From Microcebus murinus (lineage: Eukaryota; Chordata; Mammalia; Primates; Cheirogaleidae), in contig NC_134117.1 of the NCBI RefSeq assembly GCF_040939455.1, forward strand, positions 65,804,501 through 65,868,500: a stretch of DNA of 64,000 bases. Reading direction: 5' to 3'. Positions 1 through 11,244 of the stretch are shown here, in pieces; within the stretch, counting starts at the first letter, position 1, and each line of letters opens with the position of its first letter. Below the pieces are notes generated by a model. That model did not search any database. It was not told the origin of the DNA and saw only the letters and a list, made by a program, of their open reading frames with translations. Made by a program: the position numbers and the translations under genes.

Positions 1-1394
1 GTCCTCGGGACCACAGCTCAGGGCCTCAGATGATGTCTCTTTTTTCTGGATGCCCCTGGAAAGGCGCTCACGCCTCGTGAGCGTGCTCTGAACGGGCCCA
101 GGCCCCCCAGCACATGCTCACGATGAGGCAGTGTCCATATTCCCAGTCCCAGTGCTGGTGGCTGGTCACTCCCATGGCAGAGGCAGGACCTCAGCCTCCC
201 GTGTGCGCCTAGAGATCGTGGAGTCGCTAGGCAAAGTCGGATGAGTCCTCAGCCGGCCCACTCATTTTCTTCTGCTCGAGTGTCCTTGCTGAGTCCTTTC
301 TAGCTGTTTCTTGAGAGAGGCCCCTCCGCTCCCTGCCGTCCTTGGGTTTTTATAGAGCCCCAGTTTCCACCCTGGCTGCAGCTTCCAGAGCTCTCCCAAA
401 GGCAGCGCTCCCCAAGGTGTCCTCCACTGCGTACCTCCCATCTTCCTGAATGAAGGCGGGCCCTGCGCCAGGAAGAAACGGGGCCCTGGTTCCCTGCCAC
501 CTTTTCATCTGGGCCCCGGGGCAGCTCTGCCTTTGTCTGAGCCTCACCGTGTGCTCATGAAGCAACTCTCAGCTTTTACTTGTGTCACTCTGTCCCTGCA
601 GGGCAAGCTAGAGCCACGCATCAAGCCAGCATTCATTTCTTCATCTCTGTTTTTCTGTCTTGCCTAGAAACCCATGTGCCAGCTTAGGCAAATAGGTCCC
701 GGGACAGGGGAGGGCCTTCTGCGGAGGGAGGAGGGAGCTGGCTTGACCCTGGATCCCAGCTCGGGTGTGGCGAGGACCCAGGCTGCTGTGCGCAGCGCAT
801 GCCTGCAGCTTCTGATCCTGAGACGCTGATTCCATGGATCCTTTGAGTTTCTTTATTTAAACCTTTTTTTCTCTTATGCTTGAGACCCACGTATGAGATT
901 ATTAGACGCAAATAAATTGTGCCAGGAAGAAAATGCCAGCTGGAGTCTACAAGTGACACTGGGAGGAGGGCCAAAGGACGGCCACACTGGAGAGGCTGGC
1001 CAGGCTGGGAGGGAAGCGTGTGGGGTCGGCGCCAGGTGGGCAGATGTGAAGTGAGGGGCAGGTGTGTGGAGTCAGCTGGTCGAGAACGAGCAGGTGGCCC
1101 CAAATTCCCAGAGTGGGCTCCATGTCATGGTGGCCACCCACCTCCATGGACCTGGTGGCCTGCCTTGTGAGTGCACTGAAATTTCCTGTAGACCCTACTT
1201 GGCGGTGTCCCAAGTGGCTCTCTTTGCCTGTCGCTTGGCCATCGTGCCTGTGTCTTCAACGCTGTCTCCAGGCTCTCTTTGAATCTGTTTTTTCTTCTTT
1301 ATCACCAGTGCATCCTGTGCCCACTGTCTTTGCTCACCTCTCTTTTCAGTGGGACGGAATCTTGCCTCCTTGGGACACTTTATTGTGTCTGAGC
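1..1394. other. Anonymous non-coding sequence
   Basis: I recognise no repeat, RNA gene or exon here. Open frames on both strands are short (up to 139 codons), overlap each other and lack a recognisable domain. Base composition is moderate to GC-rich with scattered CpG. It could be intronic or flanking DNA. Confidence 0.6.
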
Positions 1395-1545
1395 CTCTCT
1401 TCATTAGTTGTGTACATTATCTCCTTCTTCATGAAAATCCTACGAGATGGGTAGGGGAGATTAAATGACCGGCCCAAGGAACACAGCTGGCGACGGCAGA
1501 CTGAGGACACCCTCAGCCCGACAGCGCAGGCTGTGTGCCACCCCT
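1395..1545 (-). mobile_element. Probable MIR SINE fragment
   Basis: The stretch carries reverse-complemented MIR landmarks: a 'tcattagttgtgtacattat' like tail side, a degenerate 'atgggtaggggagattaaatgaccggccc' like central core, and 'aaggaacacagctggc', which corresponds to the MIR core around 'tagctgtgtgacctt'. The copy is strongly diverged, so the limits are approximate. MIR is an ancient tRNA-derived SINE with no coding capacity. Confidence 0.45.
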
Positions 1546-1574
1546 GCTCCACTGTCACTGTCACTGACAGTGAC

Positions 1575-2302
1575 CCTTTCCTGCTCCCATCCGGTGAGGC
1601 ACGGACACACTTCCAGCCACTGTCCTTATAGATGGGGGCATATTAATAAGGAGAAGAGTTCACAGGACCATGCAGCAGTTGGTTCCTTTTATAGGAAAAT
1701 CAGACCTTTAGAAAGACACCTGCCACAGGTGTGGGGGGTGGGTGATGGGAGGTGCTAATCAAAAAAGAAATTTAAATAAGAAGAAATGTTTAGTGTATGT
1801 TTGAACACGGCATCTACTAGCTGTCAGGCAGTGGAGGGTGAGCTAGGTTGGTCCTACACACTTCATGGACAGCTGTAAGGATTTAGCCAAGGAGTTTTGA
1901 CCTGTGATATGACGCTTAGTGCACAGCAACAGGACGTATGACAGGCCTCATCCCTTTATTTTCTTAATCAGATTTAGTTTGCTCTGAGACCTCACCTGTC
2001 TGGCTGGCAGGATACCCAGGAGCAATTATTAATGAGACTTCTTCCCCCTGCCATGGTATCATCAAAGGATTTGAAGCTTATCTGGTGTCAGAAAAATTGA
2101 AAGAGGACACAGGTCCCTCTTTCCCATGTGGTCATGATTGTTCCCCCGGCTGCCTAATGCAGCTGTGGAGTGACTGTCCTCTCCCTCTGACAAAAATACC
2201 TCCTCTCTACTGGCTTCTGCTTCCATCTTGAAAGTTCCCATGTTTATCCTCTCCTTTTATGGGAACAACTAAAGATTAATTCTCTTTAACGGGCCTAAAC
2301 TA
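1575..2302. other. Anonymous non-coding sequence
   Basis: No recognisable gene or repeat is seen. The block is locally AT-rich around 1760-1800 and otherwise unremarkable. Confidence 0.55.
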
Positions 2303-2380
2303 CACACACACATAAATGCATTGCGCAAACACACACATAAACTTACGTGCATGGGCATGCTCTCACACACACACTCACAC
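2303..2380. repeat. Interrupted CA-rich simple repeat
   Basis: Short runs of (CA)n alternate with 'taaatgcattgcgcaa' and 'acttacgtgcatgggcatgc' type spacers. It is low complexity with no coding content. Confidence 0.75.
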
Positions 2381-2511
2381 AAAACTCTTAAGTTCCTCTA
2401 AGAGTAGGGAGAGGGGAGGGTGAGGACAGCTCAGAGTTTAGACACAGGGCTGAACTCTCTTTCCCGGAGTGGAGATTGGGAAAGGAGATACTGACAATGG
2501 TTAGTTTCTTT

Positions 2512-2651
2512 TTCTTGTTTTTATTTTTGTTTTTAAGATATAGGATCTTGTTATGTTGCCCAGGCTGGTCTTGAACTCCTGGCTTCATGTGATCCTCCCG
2601 CCTTGGCATCCCAAGTGCTGGGATTATAGGTGTAAACCACTGTACCCAGGC
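2512..2651 (-). mobile_element. Alu left-monomer (FLAM-type) SINE with target-site duplication
   Basis: Read on the minus strand this is a single Alu arm, beginning near 'agcctgggtacagtggtt' and ending in an A-rich tail, which appears as T-rich 2512-2534 on the plus strand. Box-like Alu landmarks 'tgttgcccaggctggtctt' and 'aagtgctgggattataggt' are clear. There is no right arm, so it is a free left Alu monomer, older than dimeric Alus. A 10-bp direct repeat, tagtttcttt, flanks it at 2502-2511 and 2652-2661, as expected for L1-mediated insertion. Confidence 0.85.
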
Positions 2652-2661
2652 TAGTTTCTTT

Positions 2662-4265
2662 CTTACTAACTCTCTTAGGTACAGAGCTAGCCTATGAGAC
2701 AAGGGGAACCATCTAGAAATTTTGGGTAGCAAAGTAACAAGTTAATGCTGATCTTTGGGAAGATTTACTTGGCATTGCTCGTTCCCTGGTTTGCAGTGGC
2801 AGGAGAGGCGTCTGTCCCCAGTGCCTCGCACAGGGCCTGCCCTGCAGTCAGATCAGTGCACATTTATCCAGGCATGTGTGCGTAGAGCAACAGCAAACTA
2901 TTTCAATGGTGCAGAAGGGAGATCAAATCCCTGAGCCATGGATGTGACAGTTTGAATGGAGACAAATTGTCCGACATGAAATTTCAGAGAGGTGAAGGGT
3001 CTTTGACCAGAAGTGAGGAGTGGGGGCTGCCATCTCTGTGTGGCCCCCACTGAAATGGGCTGCAATAGCAACGCTCCTGGCCTGCCCAGCACGACAAGCA
3101 CTTACGGCTGGCAGGCGCCAGACCGGCTGCCTCCCAGAGACTCTTCCTGCCCTTGACTGCCTCTCGGTGTGGAGTCTGCGCCAGGCTTTGGCTCGCCGAC
3201 ACATGGAGTTGGGGAGCTGGGAGGGACCCGAGGAAATGGAAGACTGTGGGAATGAAGAGCCAGGCCTCAGCAGGGAGAGGCATTCTTGACCTTGTGGTCT
3301 AAGCTCCAGGCCCAGAGAGTTTTAGCAAGGACAGAGGACAGCTCTGATGCAGCAAGACCTGCTCCTGGACCCCAGACTGGTAGGGCACTTGAGGCTGGGG
3401 AGGACGGGCTCTCATGGGATGGCAGTCACAGCTGCACCTGGGAAGACCTGAGGTTCAGAGGTGAGGTGGGCTGACCCCTCTCAGAGTTTATGGGAGACTC
3501 TAGGATCCAGGGAGCCACGCTTCCACCGTCTCAGTGTGAATTCTCCCTCCTTGCATCCGTTGGCCGGCCCTTTTCCTGCAGCTCTTGCACTGGGTTCTGG
3601 ACCAAGAATGGGGAATCGTCAGCTGTCTAGAGGGGGCTCTAGGGCTGTCACCAGAGGCTCTGGCCAAGGCAGTCTGGCTTCATGCTACTGGAGATTTAGC
3701 TGGAAATTGCTGGAGCCCACGGTCCTCTCTCTGCTTGGGCACGAAGGGGGCCTTTCAAGGGCCTCCTGACCAGAGCAGGTGCCACAAGTGCTCTGTGGCT
3801 ACTGTCATTTGGTTTCACCAAGTTGGGGTGAAGTCCAGAGCTTCCCCCCTATGGGAAGCACCAGGGAGTCAGATGGCAAGAGGGACACACTGTATTCGCT
3901 TCCTGCCCGAGTGGCATCCCCTTCTCCCCCACTGGGCCCTCACATCTCCCTGAGGCACAGGGTATTTCTCCCCTAGACATCTAGAGGCCAGTTGTCATCC
4001 ACATGGCATGTTGATTCCAGACTTGGGCACACACTCAGCTAGTGAGGGCACAAAGGCCATAAATAGGTCATTCTACCTTTGTAGAGGTAGAGGCTATGCT
4101 GAGCTTATGACCAATAATAAGAAGGATTTGCAACAAACAGAGTTGGTAGTGAAGCTAAGGGGGGAGGAATTTTTTAATCTGCCCCTGGCCTGATTATCTG
4201 GCTTTCAGAAAAGCTCCCAGTGGCCACAGATTTGCTTGGGGGCTTCTCTGGCTGCTGCTGTCAGC
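2662..4265. other. Anonymous non-coding sequence
   Basis: No repeat family or exon is recognised. Several overlapping frames of 60-120 codons occur on both strands around 2.9-3.9 kb, where stops are sparse because the DNA is GC-rich. Their peptides are rich in W, G, P and S with no domain, which is typical of chance frames. Confidence 0.55.
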
Positions 4266-4292
4266 TCCTCCTCTTCCTCCATTTTCCTTCCT

Positions 4293-4323
<31 letters not shown>

Positions 4324-4375
4324 TCTCCTTCTGCCCCTCTCTCTGCCCATCTCTTTTTCTCTCTCTTGCCCAGAT
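4266..4375. repeat. Pyrimidine-rich (TC)n/(TGTC)n low-complexity tract
   Basis: The plus strand is nearly all pyrimidine, with runs of 'tctctctctctgtctgtctg' and 'ctctctttttctctctctt'. This is degenerate simple sequence, not coding. Confidence 0.8.
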
Positions 4376-4714
4376 AATTGCTTTAGAATTCCTTTGTTAC
4401 TTCTGGGACTTCTTGGCCAGGTCACCAGGCCCACAGATACATAAAATTTAGGTGACTTGGGATCCCAGAAACATAATGGCGAGCTTATTCGTGGGGCTGG
4501 GCATTTAGAATACCCTGGAAGGGGACAGGGCTCCTGGATAGGACTTCACCAGAACCTCTCTGCCACCTGCCTTGCTGGGTGGGGGTGACAGGGTGTCCTG
4601 AGAGTAGTGGCTGGCTGTCACAGCTCTGTCCTTGCATGCCTTGTTCTCAGGCACAGAACATTCTCTGATATATCACCTTAATCTGGCCAACAAATCAGCA
4701 AATGAGGTGTTTTA

Positions 4715-4985
4715 AGAGTATAGTGAACATCTATATATCTGTCACCCAGATTCAACAATTGTTAACATTTTGCCAAATTTACTTCTTGCTCTATTTTTTT
4801 CCCCAAGCCATTTAGAAAGAAATTGCAGGCATCATAAAACTTCACCTCTAAATACTTCAGTATGTGTCTCCTAAAAATAAAGACCTGTCTCACATAACCA
4901 TAATACTATTTTCATACCCAAGAAAATCCATAATACCCAATATCATTTAAAACCCAGTCCATATTCAAAAGTTCCCATTTATTCC
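4715..4985 (+). mobile_element. Ancient L1M-type LINE tail fragment (tentative)
   Basis: The text around 'gtgaacatctatatatctgt', 'cacccagattcaacaattgt' and 'cccagtccatattcaaaagt' resembles a recurring mammalian LINE 3' region that I recall as L1M-type. It is AT-rich and non-coding. The exact subfamily and limits cannot be fixed by eye. Confidence 0.4.
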
Positions 4986-5555
4986 TCAGAATTTTTTTAA
5001 AAAATCAGAATCGAATTAAGTTTCATGCATTGACATAACCGTGTTTTTTTTTTTAAGGATGTGGAAACCAAGGCGTTCTGCTTGCTGGAAGAGAATAAAC
5101 TTGCCCAAGTCTGAATGTTCTGTTTGTATTAGAAGTTCCCAGGTCTGGTTTCACAGTCCAGTCACATTTCTAAAAAGAATTTTAGTTATCAATCCAGGGT
5201 TGCCACCATTTTAGCAAGCATTAAAAAAGAAACTGTCATGTAAAGTTTTCACTACCATTTAATGTAAAAAAAAATGACATTTTAATGCCCAAATCAAGGA
5301 CATGGTTTCAGGATCTAGTACGGTCTTGCAGGCTCCCAGGAACCACAGGCTGGGAGGAGCAGCTTCCAGGCCACCAGACGGCTGAGCTGCCCAAGGAGCG
5401 CCCGAGGACCCAGTGGAGAGCAGGGAGCTGATCTGTGGGTGCTGGAGCCACCAAGCAGGGCCTGAGGACCTTAGGGATTTTCACGGGCATTACCGTCACT
5501 GCATGTCCTTGGTCCTCTGCAGGTGCAAATGTTGCCCCCCACCCATTCCCTCCAC
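4986..5555. other. Anonymous non-coding sequence
   Basis: AT-rich to 5290, then GC-richer. No gene or confidently named repeat is seen. The first 180 bases may belong to the same LINE fragment as the preceding entry. Confidence 0.5.
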
Positions 5556-5680
5556 ATTTTATTATGAAAATATTCAAACACACAGCAAGGGTGAAATCAT
5601 TATTTGCAGTGAACGTTCATATTCCCACCACCTACATTTTGCTGTTACCATTTTACCTAATGGTTTTCGCCCGAGCCCAG
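5556..5680 (+). mobile_element. L1M-type LINE tail fragment (tentative)
   Basis: 'ttattatgaaaatattcaaa', followed by 'cagtgaacgttcatattccc' and 'accacctacattttgct', matches the general pattern of an L1M-type 3' region that also occurs in part at 4715. Only about 120 bases are recognisable. Confidence 0.45.
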
Positions 5681-5689
5681 CCCCGTCTG

Positions 5690-6180
5690 CGTCTCTGCTC
5701 CGTTCTGTGTGGCGGAGCCTGAGGACCCGGCGTGAGGGACTGGGGGACAGGTCGGCAAGTGCAACGGGCTCCTGACCCCAGGCTGAAACCACAGAGGTGG
5801 GGCCCTCTCTACACGGTGGGATTGGCTGGGGGCCCTGGGAGACTCCTCTGACCCTCAAGGCGTGGGGACGGTGCCTCCAGAGTTCTGTGTGGGGACTTTA
5901 TAGAACCTCCCACCGGGCGGGGACCTTCCTCTGGCTCCCGTGGACCCCCGCAGTGAGCTCCAGGAGGGCCGGGTGGTGCCAGTCCTGAGCCAGCCCTCAG
6001 CGCCCTCGGCCTCTGCCCGGGCCCCGCGGCCTGTGGGCAGCGGGCAGCTGCCAGGACACGCACTGCCAGGAGCATCGCTCCTCGGGGCTGACCCAGGCCT
6101 GGTGCCAGACGGCTCCACCCCACAGCGCGCTCCAGGGGGAGGGCCTCGGTGCCCCAGAGCAGACACTGCACGGGGGGAGA
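5690..6180. other. GC-rich block with moderate CpG
   Basis: CpGs are denser here than in neighbouring sequence, for example seven in the line 6001-6060. There are no clear GC boxes, TATA box or donor site. The frames of up to 137 codons on both strands are a by-product of GC content. It could be a weak CpG island, but the evidence is thin. Confidence 0.35.
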
Positions 6181-6185
6181 AGCCT

Positions 6186-6600
6186 CACACACACATGTGT
6201 TCCGCACACACGCCAAACACACACCACATCACACATACAAGCCACACACACACTGCACACATCACACACCACCTACTACTCATATCACATACATACACCA
6301 CACAACATATCACATGCCACACACACACCACATAGCACACACATAGCATATGTGCACACTACACACAAACTATATGCATACCAAACATATACCACATCAC
6401 ATACATATCACACCAAATATCACATAATACTACACACACAACACACATACTATACATACCTTATACACATACCACACTCACCATAATGCGCATCTCATAC
6501 AGACCACACACAGTCCACATTACACACACAAACCACCTACACAGCACACACACCACAATATACCACACATACGTTACATGCCACACATACACACACAGAG
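6186..6600. repeat. CA-rich degenerate array
   Basis: About 415 bases are dominated by units such as cacacatac, accacat and catcacacat with few G residues on the plus strand. It looks like a long (CA)n microsatellite that decayed into a variable short-unit array. Frames rich in H and T (plus) or V and C (minus) are translation artefacts. Confidence 0.9.
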
Positions 6601-9527
6601 TGTCTCTCTCTCCTTCCCACTTTGTCTTTCCCAGGGCCGACCTGTCCCCGTTGTGCGTTTTGTGGCACACACACATGCAAACCTAAGGGAGCAACTATAG
6701 GTGGCACATCTGAGCCTGAGACCAGTTTGCCTGTAGACCAGGGAGCAGACAGTGGCCTGAAGTTGGCAGTCAGTGACATCCAAAATCCTGAGTTAATCCG
6801 AGTAATCCGTGGGTACCAGAAAGGAGGGAGTTATTTTCTCTCTAATTTTTGAATTCAAGAGGGTGTCTGTTTCAGAAAATTGCACACACCCACAAACCAA
6901 TAAATAGCCAAGGAGAGAACTAAAGCTACAGGCAACAGGAAAATATTTTGCTGAGGTAAATGCCAGAGAAAAACAACTTTTAAATATATCTTCAACCAGA
7001 TTTTGTAAATGTATCTTTGTAAGTTACTGCCATCTTCATTAGCGAGTGTAACTAATGCTTTGGAGAAAGGCAGGGAAACTGTCATCTGGGAGAGAATACC
7101 AAATTTGTTAAAATGTTGCATGATGTTCTGGATATAAAAGCCATCCCTTATTTGGAGCAGAAATAAACATACAATTTGTCTTAACAGCGCATAAGCTTTT
7201 CTTTCTTCTTCTACTATATTGTATAAATTTGAAAAATTGGTTTCAAGAGGCTCTTTGGCATCAGCCCACTTGGAAGTTGTGTGCCTTCATGGGGCCCTGG
7301 TGCGGCCCTGGTCATTGTCACTCGCTTGGCTCCCCTCAGTCTGGCTCTCAGCGGCTGACGCTCCTCTGAGCTTCCTGTGTTCCTGGGGCAAGTGACGCTC
7401 TTGATCCCTGGGTCCCTTGCTCCAGTCTGGTGGGGGAGGCCTTGGTCCCTCCCCGGTGTCCACTGGAAGAAGACAAAAACAATGGGGGGTGCGGTCCTCA
7501 GGTCCCTTAGTGTTTTGCCCCTCCCACCCCTACCCCCCACCCCAGCAGGCCCTGGTCTGCCCTTCAGGTACAGTGGGCTAGGGACCTGCAGGAACTGCAG
7601 GTATCCTTGGGGTCTCCCGAGCATCTGGGAGGAGGTGGTTATCTGTGGGGACAGATATCTGGGGCTGGCAGGGAAGCAGGAAGCAGGGCTCTCAACAGGG
7701 AACTTTCTTAGAGCCAGTTCCTAGGGCCAGGGCCCAGCACTTGGCTTCTTCTTTTCTTTTGCTAGTGTGTGCCTGGTCCCCAAAAGCCACCTGTTCGGCT
7801 GCTTCTGGCCAAAGCTGAATGCAGCATTGTGTATTCTTGTTCCTGATGTGGCATTTCCTTATGGCTGGTGTTTGAAGGATGAAGAGACTTGGAAGCTGAA
7901 ACTCTTGACTGCTTTGGAGTGGAAAAGAAATGATGTCATAAAAGCTGGAGTGATGAGGGTGTCTGGTCCAGACTAGGTCCTCAGTAAGCATCCGGTGAAG
8001 GTGGAGGATGGAGTGGTTTCCTCAGAGGCATTCAAAAGGAGCTACCTGTTTGCAGTCTCTGCCATCCTGAGGCCCTTTTTACACACCTACAGGGGCCATA
8101 AGATGGACAGTTCCATGGGACAAAGAGGCCACCTTTGTGTAGCAGCCTCCTCCAATGCCTTCGCTTCTGCTCTGAGCTCTGAGTCTGCTCCGTATGAAGG
8201 CTTCAGGGCATCAATGTAGAAAAGGGTTTGAGGGTTCATCGAGGGAGGGAATTTCCACACAAAGCAGGGGCATTGGCCTCACAGATTAACCCACCTGGCA
8301 CCAGAGGGAAGAGGAAACATGGCTTCTGTAATTATGGAAGAGAAACTTTCCAGTCCAGGGAGGAAAGACATTTATGTTTAAATATATCCTGAATCATTGG
8401 GATGTATCTATCAAAAGGAGAAAATCTGCTGCCAGCCCATTATCTGATTCTGTGAGTGGAGCTAGGCTTCTTGTCTGGGCTGAAATGGAGACTGCTTCAG
8501 TTTAGAAATCTGGGCTGTGGAGGGACTGTGGTGAGCTTTTGCAGGAAAGGAATGTGCTTGTCACCATGCTCAGCTGAACACACCTGCCCTGTTCACCTAA
8601 CACACCTGAGATGCAGGTTTGGTCAGAATTGGAAGAACTCCATCTACCTGGCAAAGGCTACACCTTTCCTTTAGCTTGGAGTCTATACCCAAAAAGTGCC
8701 AACGCTTAGTTGAGGCTCGAGCCTGGCTGAGCTGTCGTCTTCCTGTTCTCCTTGATGGGCCCAACCAATATGCAGCTGCACTGCAATTTGAGAATCTGGA
8801 ACACATCAAAAGCCTGAGCCAGTTTTTTTTTTTTTTTCTTTTTAAAGGAAAACTTCCCAAGCTGCAAAATGAAGCCACTGATCTTGGCAGAGAAAGTGTG
8901 AATAAAGAGGTTTCTAACTGAAGGAAGAAATAGCTTTGAGTGATGTCTGCAAACTTCGGAGGAGGAGGGGAGAAGTGCAGATGTCTCTGGGGCAGCCATG
9001 GAACGCCACTGCCCTGGAGCGTCTACCGTCTTTCTGTCCCTGGCACTGGTGGTTCTCGTGTTGATGTCAGCTTGCTGCTCCACAAGGGAGTGATGTCATC
9101 TCATCTCCAGGCCTCAGAGATGCTGCGTGTCCGTGATTCAACAGGGCTAGTCAGCTAGTCACCCAACTACCCTCTTATTGGAATAGGGGCCAAGACCGTC
9201 ACCAGACAGATAACTAGAGCCCTCTGTTCCCTTCTCGAGAGGTAGATGCCCTGCCTGTCTTTTCTTTCCTGAGCCGCCTTGACACCTGTTGTGGAGGGGT
9301 GGTTTCTAGGTAGCGTGGAGCCAGTGCTTTCTCTTTTTGAAGCTCATAGATGCCTGGGGAGGGCACGGGAGGAGGGACAGTCTCTGAGTAGTTGAGCTTG
9401 GCCAGTTGACAAAGCAGCCAGTCTCCAGTTTGAGAACTTCATCATCTAAATAGTTCTCAAATAACCCCTGTTATCCTTAGCCCCACTACACTGAGTTCAG
9501 GCTAGAACTTTTACAAAAAGTTTTATA
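6601..9527. other. Anonymous non-coding sequence
   Basis: About 2.9 kb without a repeat I can name. A T-run interrupted by C at 8822-8846 is the only low-complexity mark. Short overlapping frames (up to 136 codons on the minus strand at 7214-7624) show no domain. AT content rises around 6850-7240. Confidence 0.5.
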
Positions 9528-9960
9528 TAACTTAAGACTTTTTGGTTGCAAGTAACAGAAAGTAAACTTGCAACTGTAACAAAAAAAAAAAAAAAAAAAA
9601 AAAAGGAAAGGAAAAGAGTTTCAGACTGTCCTTCCTACCTCCTGGAATGCAAAGGAAGGGCTAAAGCTGGGCTTCAGGAAGGGAACAGGGACTGGGCAGT
9701 GCAAAGCCCAGATAGCCCTGGCTAGCAATAGCTCTTCTCTGTGCGCCTGTCTACCTTATTTCTTGCAGAACAGCTCCCTCTTATATGCTAGTCCACTGGC
9801 AGGTAAGCCCACCCGCTCCCCTCAGGCTCACAGGTTATGGACCTGTGACCCCAGGGAGATGGAATTAACCTTCTCTGGTTCCCAATGCCAAGTTGCCATG
9901 GATGGCTCACCTGCCAGCTCAGGCCAGGTTCCCAGGTGGGGCTGGGTCTGCAAAAGGGCC
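9528..9960 (+). mobile_element. Possible old interspersed repeat, class not assigned
   Basis: 'tttggttgcaagtaacagaa' followed by a poorly conserved 400-base body is a motif I recall as recurring in many mammalian introns as part of an ancient repeat. A pure A run of 25 sits inside at 9580-9604, where the repeat usually has a short A-rich stretch. The family name cannot be settled by eye. Confidence 0.35.
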
Positions 9961-10290
9961 TTGGAAACCGGGTTTGCATCATCTCTCATTTCTGATTTCT
10001 GCACCAGCGCAGGTTAAGTAGCGCCTCTACTCCACGCAGATTCCCACTGAAGTGCTGAGGGGCTGGGCCCACGAATGTGCACTGCAACTCCCAGCCGGCC
10101 TCCAGCCTTCAGCCTTCGGCTCTGTTTCCTGCTCCCACAGTTCTCTCTCTGAGACCCAGTGAGCCCCCCCCCCCCCTCCGCTTGTGGACTCAGATGGCTC
10201 CATTTGCCAAAAGGAGGGACTCCCACCGCCTCCGCCCTGCAGGCTAGGCTAGCACTCCTGCTCTCAGCACCTTACCCCTGGCCTCAAACT

Positions 10291-10292
<2 letters not shown>

Positions 10293-10364
<72 letters not shown>

Positions 10365-10379
10365 TGTGTGCGCGCGCGC
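10293..10379. repeat. Compound (CT)34 (GT)n (GC)n tract
   Basis: An uninterrupted 69-base CT run (10293-10361) joins directly to alternating GT (10362-10370) and alternating CG/GC (10371-10379). The first part is a perfect polypurine/polypyrimidine mirror repeat. The last part is alternating purine-pyrimidine. The tract lies about 110 bases upstream of the CpG-rich block. Long S/L and R/E frames over it are artefacts. Confidence 0.97.
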
Positions 10380-10489
10380 TCCTGCTCCTGCTGTTGGCTT
10401 TGCACGAAATGCTGCCCTTTCTCTCTTCTGTCTCACCACTTCCCATCTTTCGGGAGCCTGGCTCAGACCCAACTGCTCATGGTCAACCT

Positions 10490-11085
10490 TCCCCAGGGGC
10501 GGGAGCTGCGCCCCCTGCCGTCAGTGCTGCTGGACACCGCGCAGGTCCCTGCCCCAATCCAACAGGTGGTCAGTGTCTCTCCCCGCCCGCAGCCCCGGGA
10601 ATTTGTCCTCTAGGCCGGCCGTCCCCGTAGGAAGCGCCGATTAGGACTGTGGCAGGAATGAGGGAGCAGTCCGCGCAGCTGCTAGGTTCGCCTGTGATGC
10701 CCTGTGAAGGCAACCGACAAAGGGGGAGGGAGGCGGCAGTCTGCTGTCCCACCCGGGTTGTGCACTCCGCCCGGCACCGTCCCCTGCCAGGGCTGCACTC
10801 GGGCCAAGGCGGGCTAGGGGGTTTTCTGGAGCCCCCGGAGGTGACGTTTGTCGCTGTTTTAGGGCGGGACGTCGGTTCCGAGGCTGCCGGGCTGGACGCC
10901 GCAGACCGGCTGGGGAGTGAGGGGCTTCAGGCCGCAGCCTGGGCCTTCGCTGGGACTTCGGGGGACGCGAGGACCGCGCTGCGGGGCGGGGACTCGAACC
11001 CGCCGCCCACCTCCCTCCCGCTGCGGGGCTTGGCGCCGGCCCCGCCCTGTAAGTGCGCGGGAAGGAAGCGGGCGGCACACCTTTT
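10490..11085 (+). promoter_or_regulatory. CpG island, candidate promoter / first exon
   Basis: CpG density is high; I count 29 CpGs in 10861-11078 alone, far above the rest of the window. GC boxes (ggggcgggg at 10983-10991, ccccgccc at 11040-11047) and a CRE-like TGACGT at 10842-10847 are visible. A splice-donor-like GTAAGT lies at 11049-11054, at the downstream edge. There is no clear TATA box. By family knowledge such blocks are usually unmethylated promoters. Whether a transcript starts here, and on which strand, is inference. The plus-strand frame 10649-11125 has no recognisable domain. The donor would fit a plus-strand transcript, possibly a lncRNA or a gene whose other exons lie outside the window. 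Confidence 0.6.
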
Positions 11086-11127
11086 AGAGCCACAGTCAAG
11101 TTTTAAATATTTTTGCCCCTCCTGATA

Positions 11128-11244
11128 AAGCGATGCATGTCTATGCGGAAAAATTGTGAAACACGTACAGAAAAGTCAAAAGAAAAAACAGGCACCCATA
11201 GCCCATCATCCAGAAATAACTACTGTCAGTAATCCATGACTTTC
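11128..11244 (+). mobile_element. L1ME-type LINE 3' UTR, upstream half
   Basis: 'aaagcgatgcatgtctatgc', 'gtgaaacacgtacagaaaag' and 'cccatcatccagaaataact' follow the order seen in L1ME/L1MC 3' untranslated regions. The element resumes at 12175 after a 0.9-kb insertion, and joining the two parts gives a continuous L1ME-like text. Confidence 0.65.

Noticed and set aside
10159..10644. Plus-strand frame of 161 codons
   Set aside because: The middle is a long L-S repeat from the CT tract. It is a translation of simple sequence.
10985..11005. tRNA-like T-arm text (gactcgaacccgcc)
   Set aside because: It resembles the reverse complement of a tRNA T-loop, but there is no acceptor or anticodon stem around it. 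It is chance in GC-rich DNA.
10649..11125. CpG-island frame of 158 codons as a protein-coding first exon
   Set aside because: No recognisable domain, and a 152-codon frame runs opposite. The CpG content explains the lack of stops. I kept the island as a candidate promoter only.
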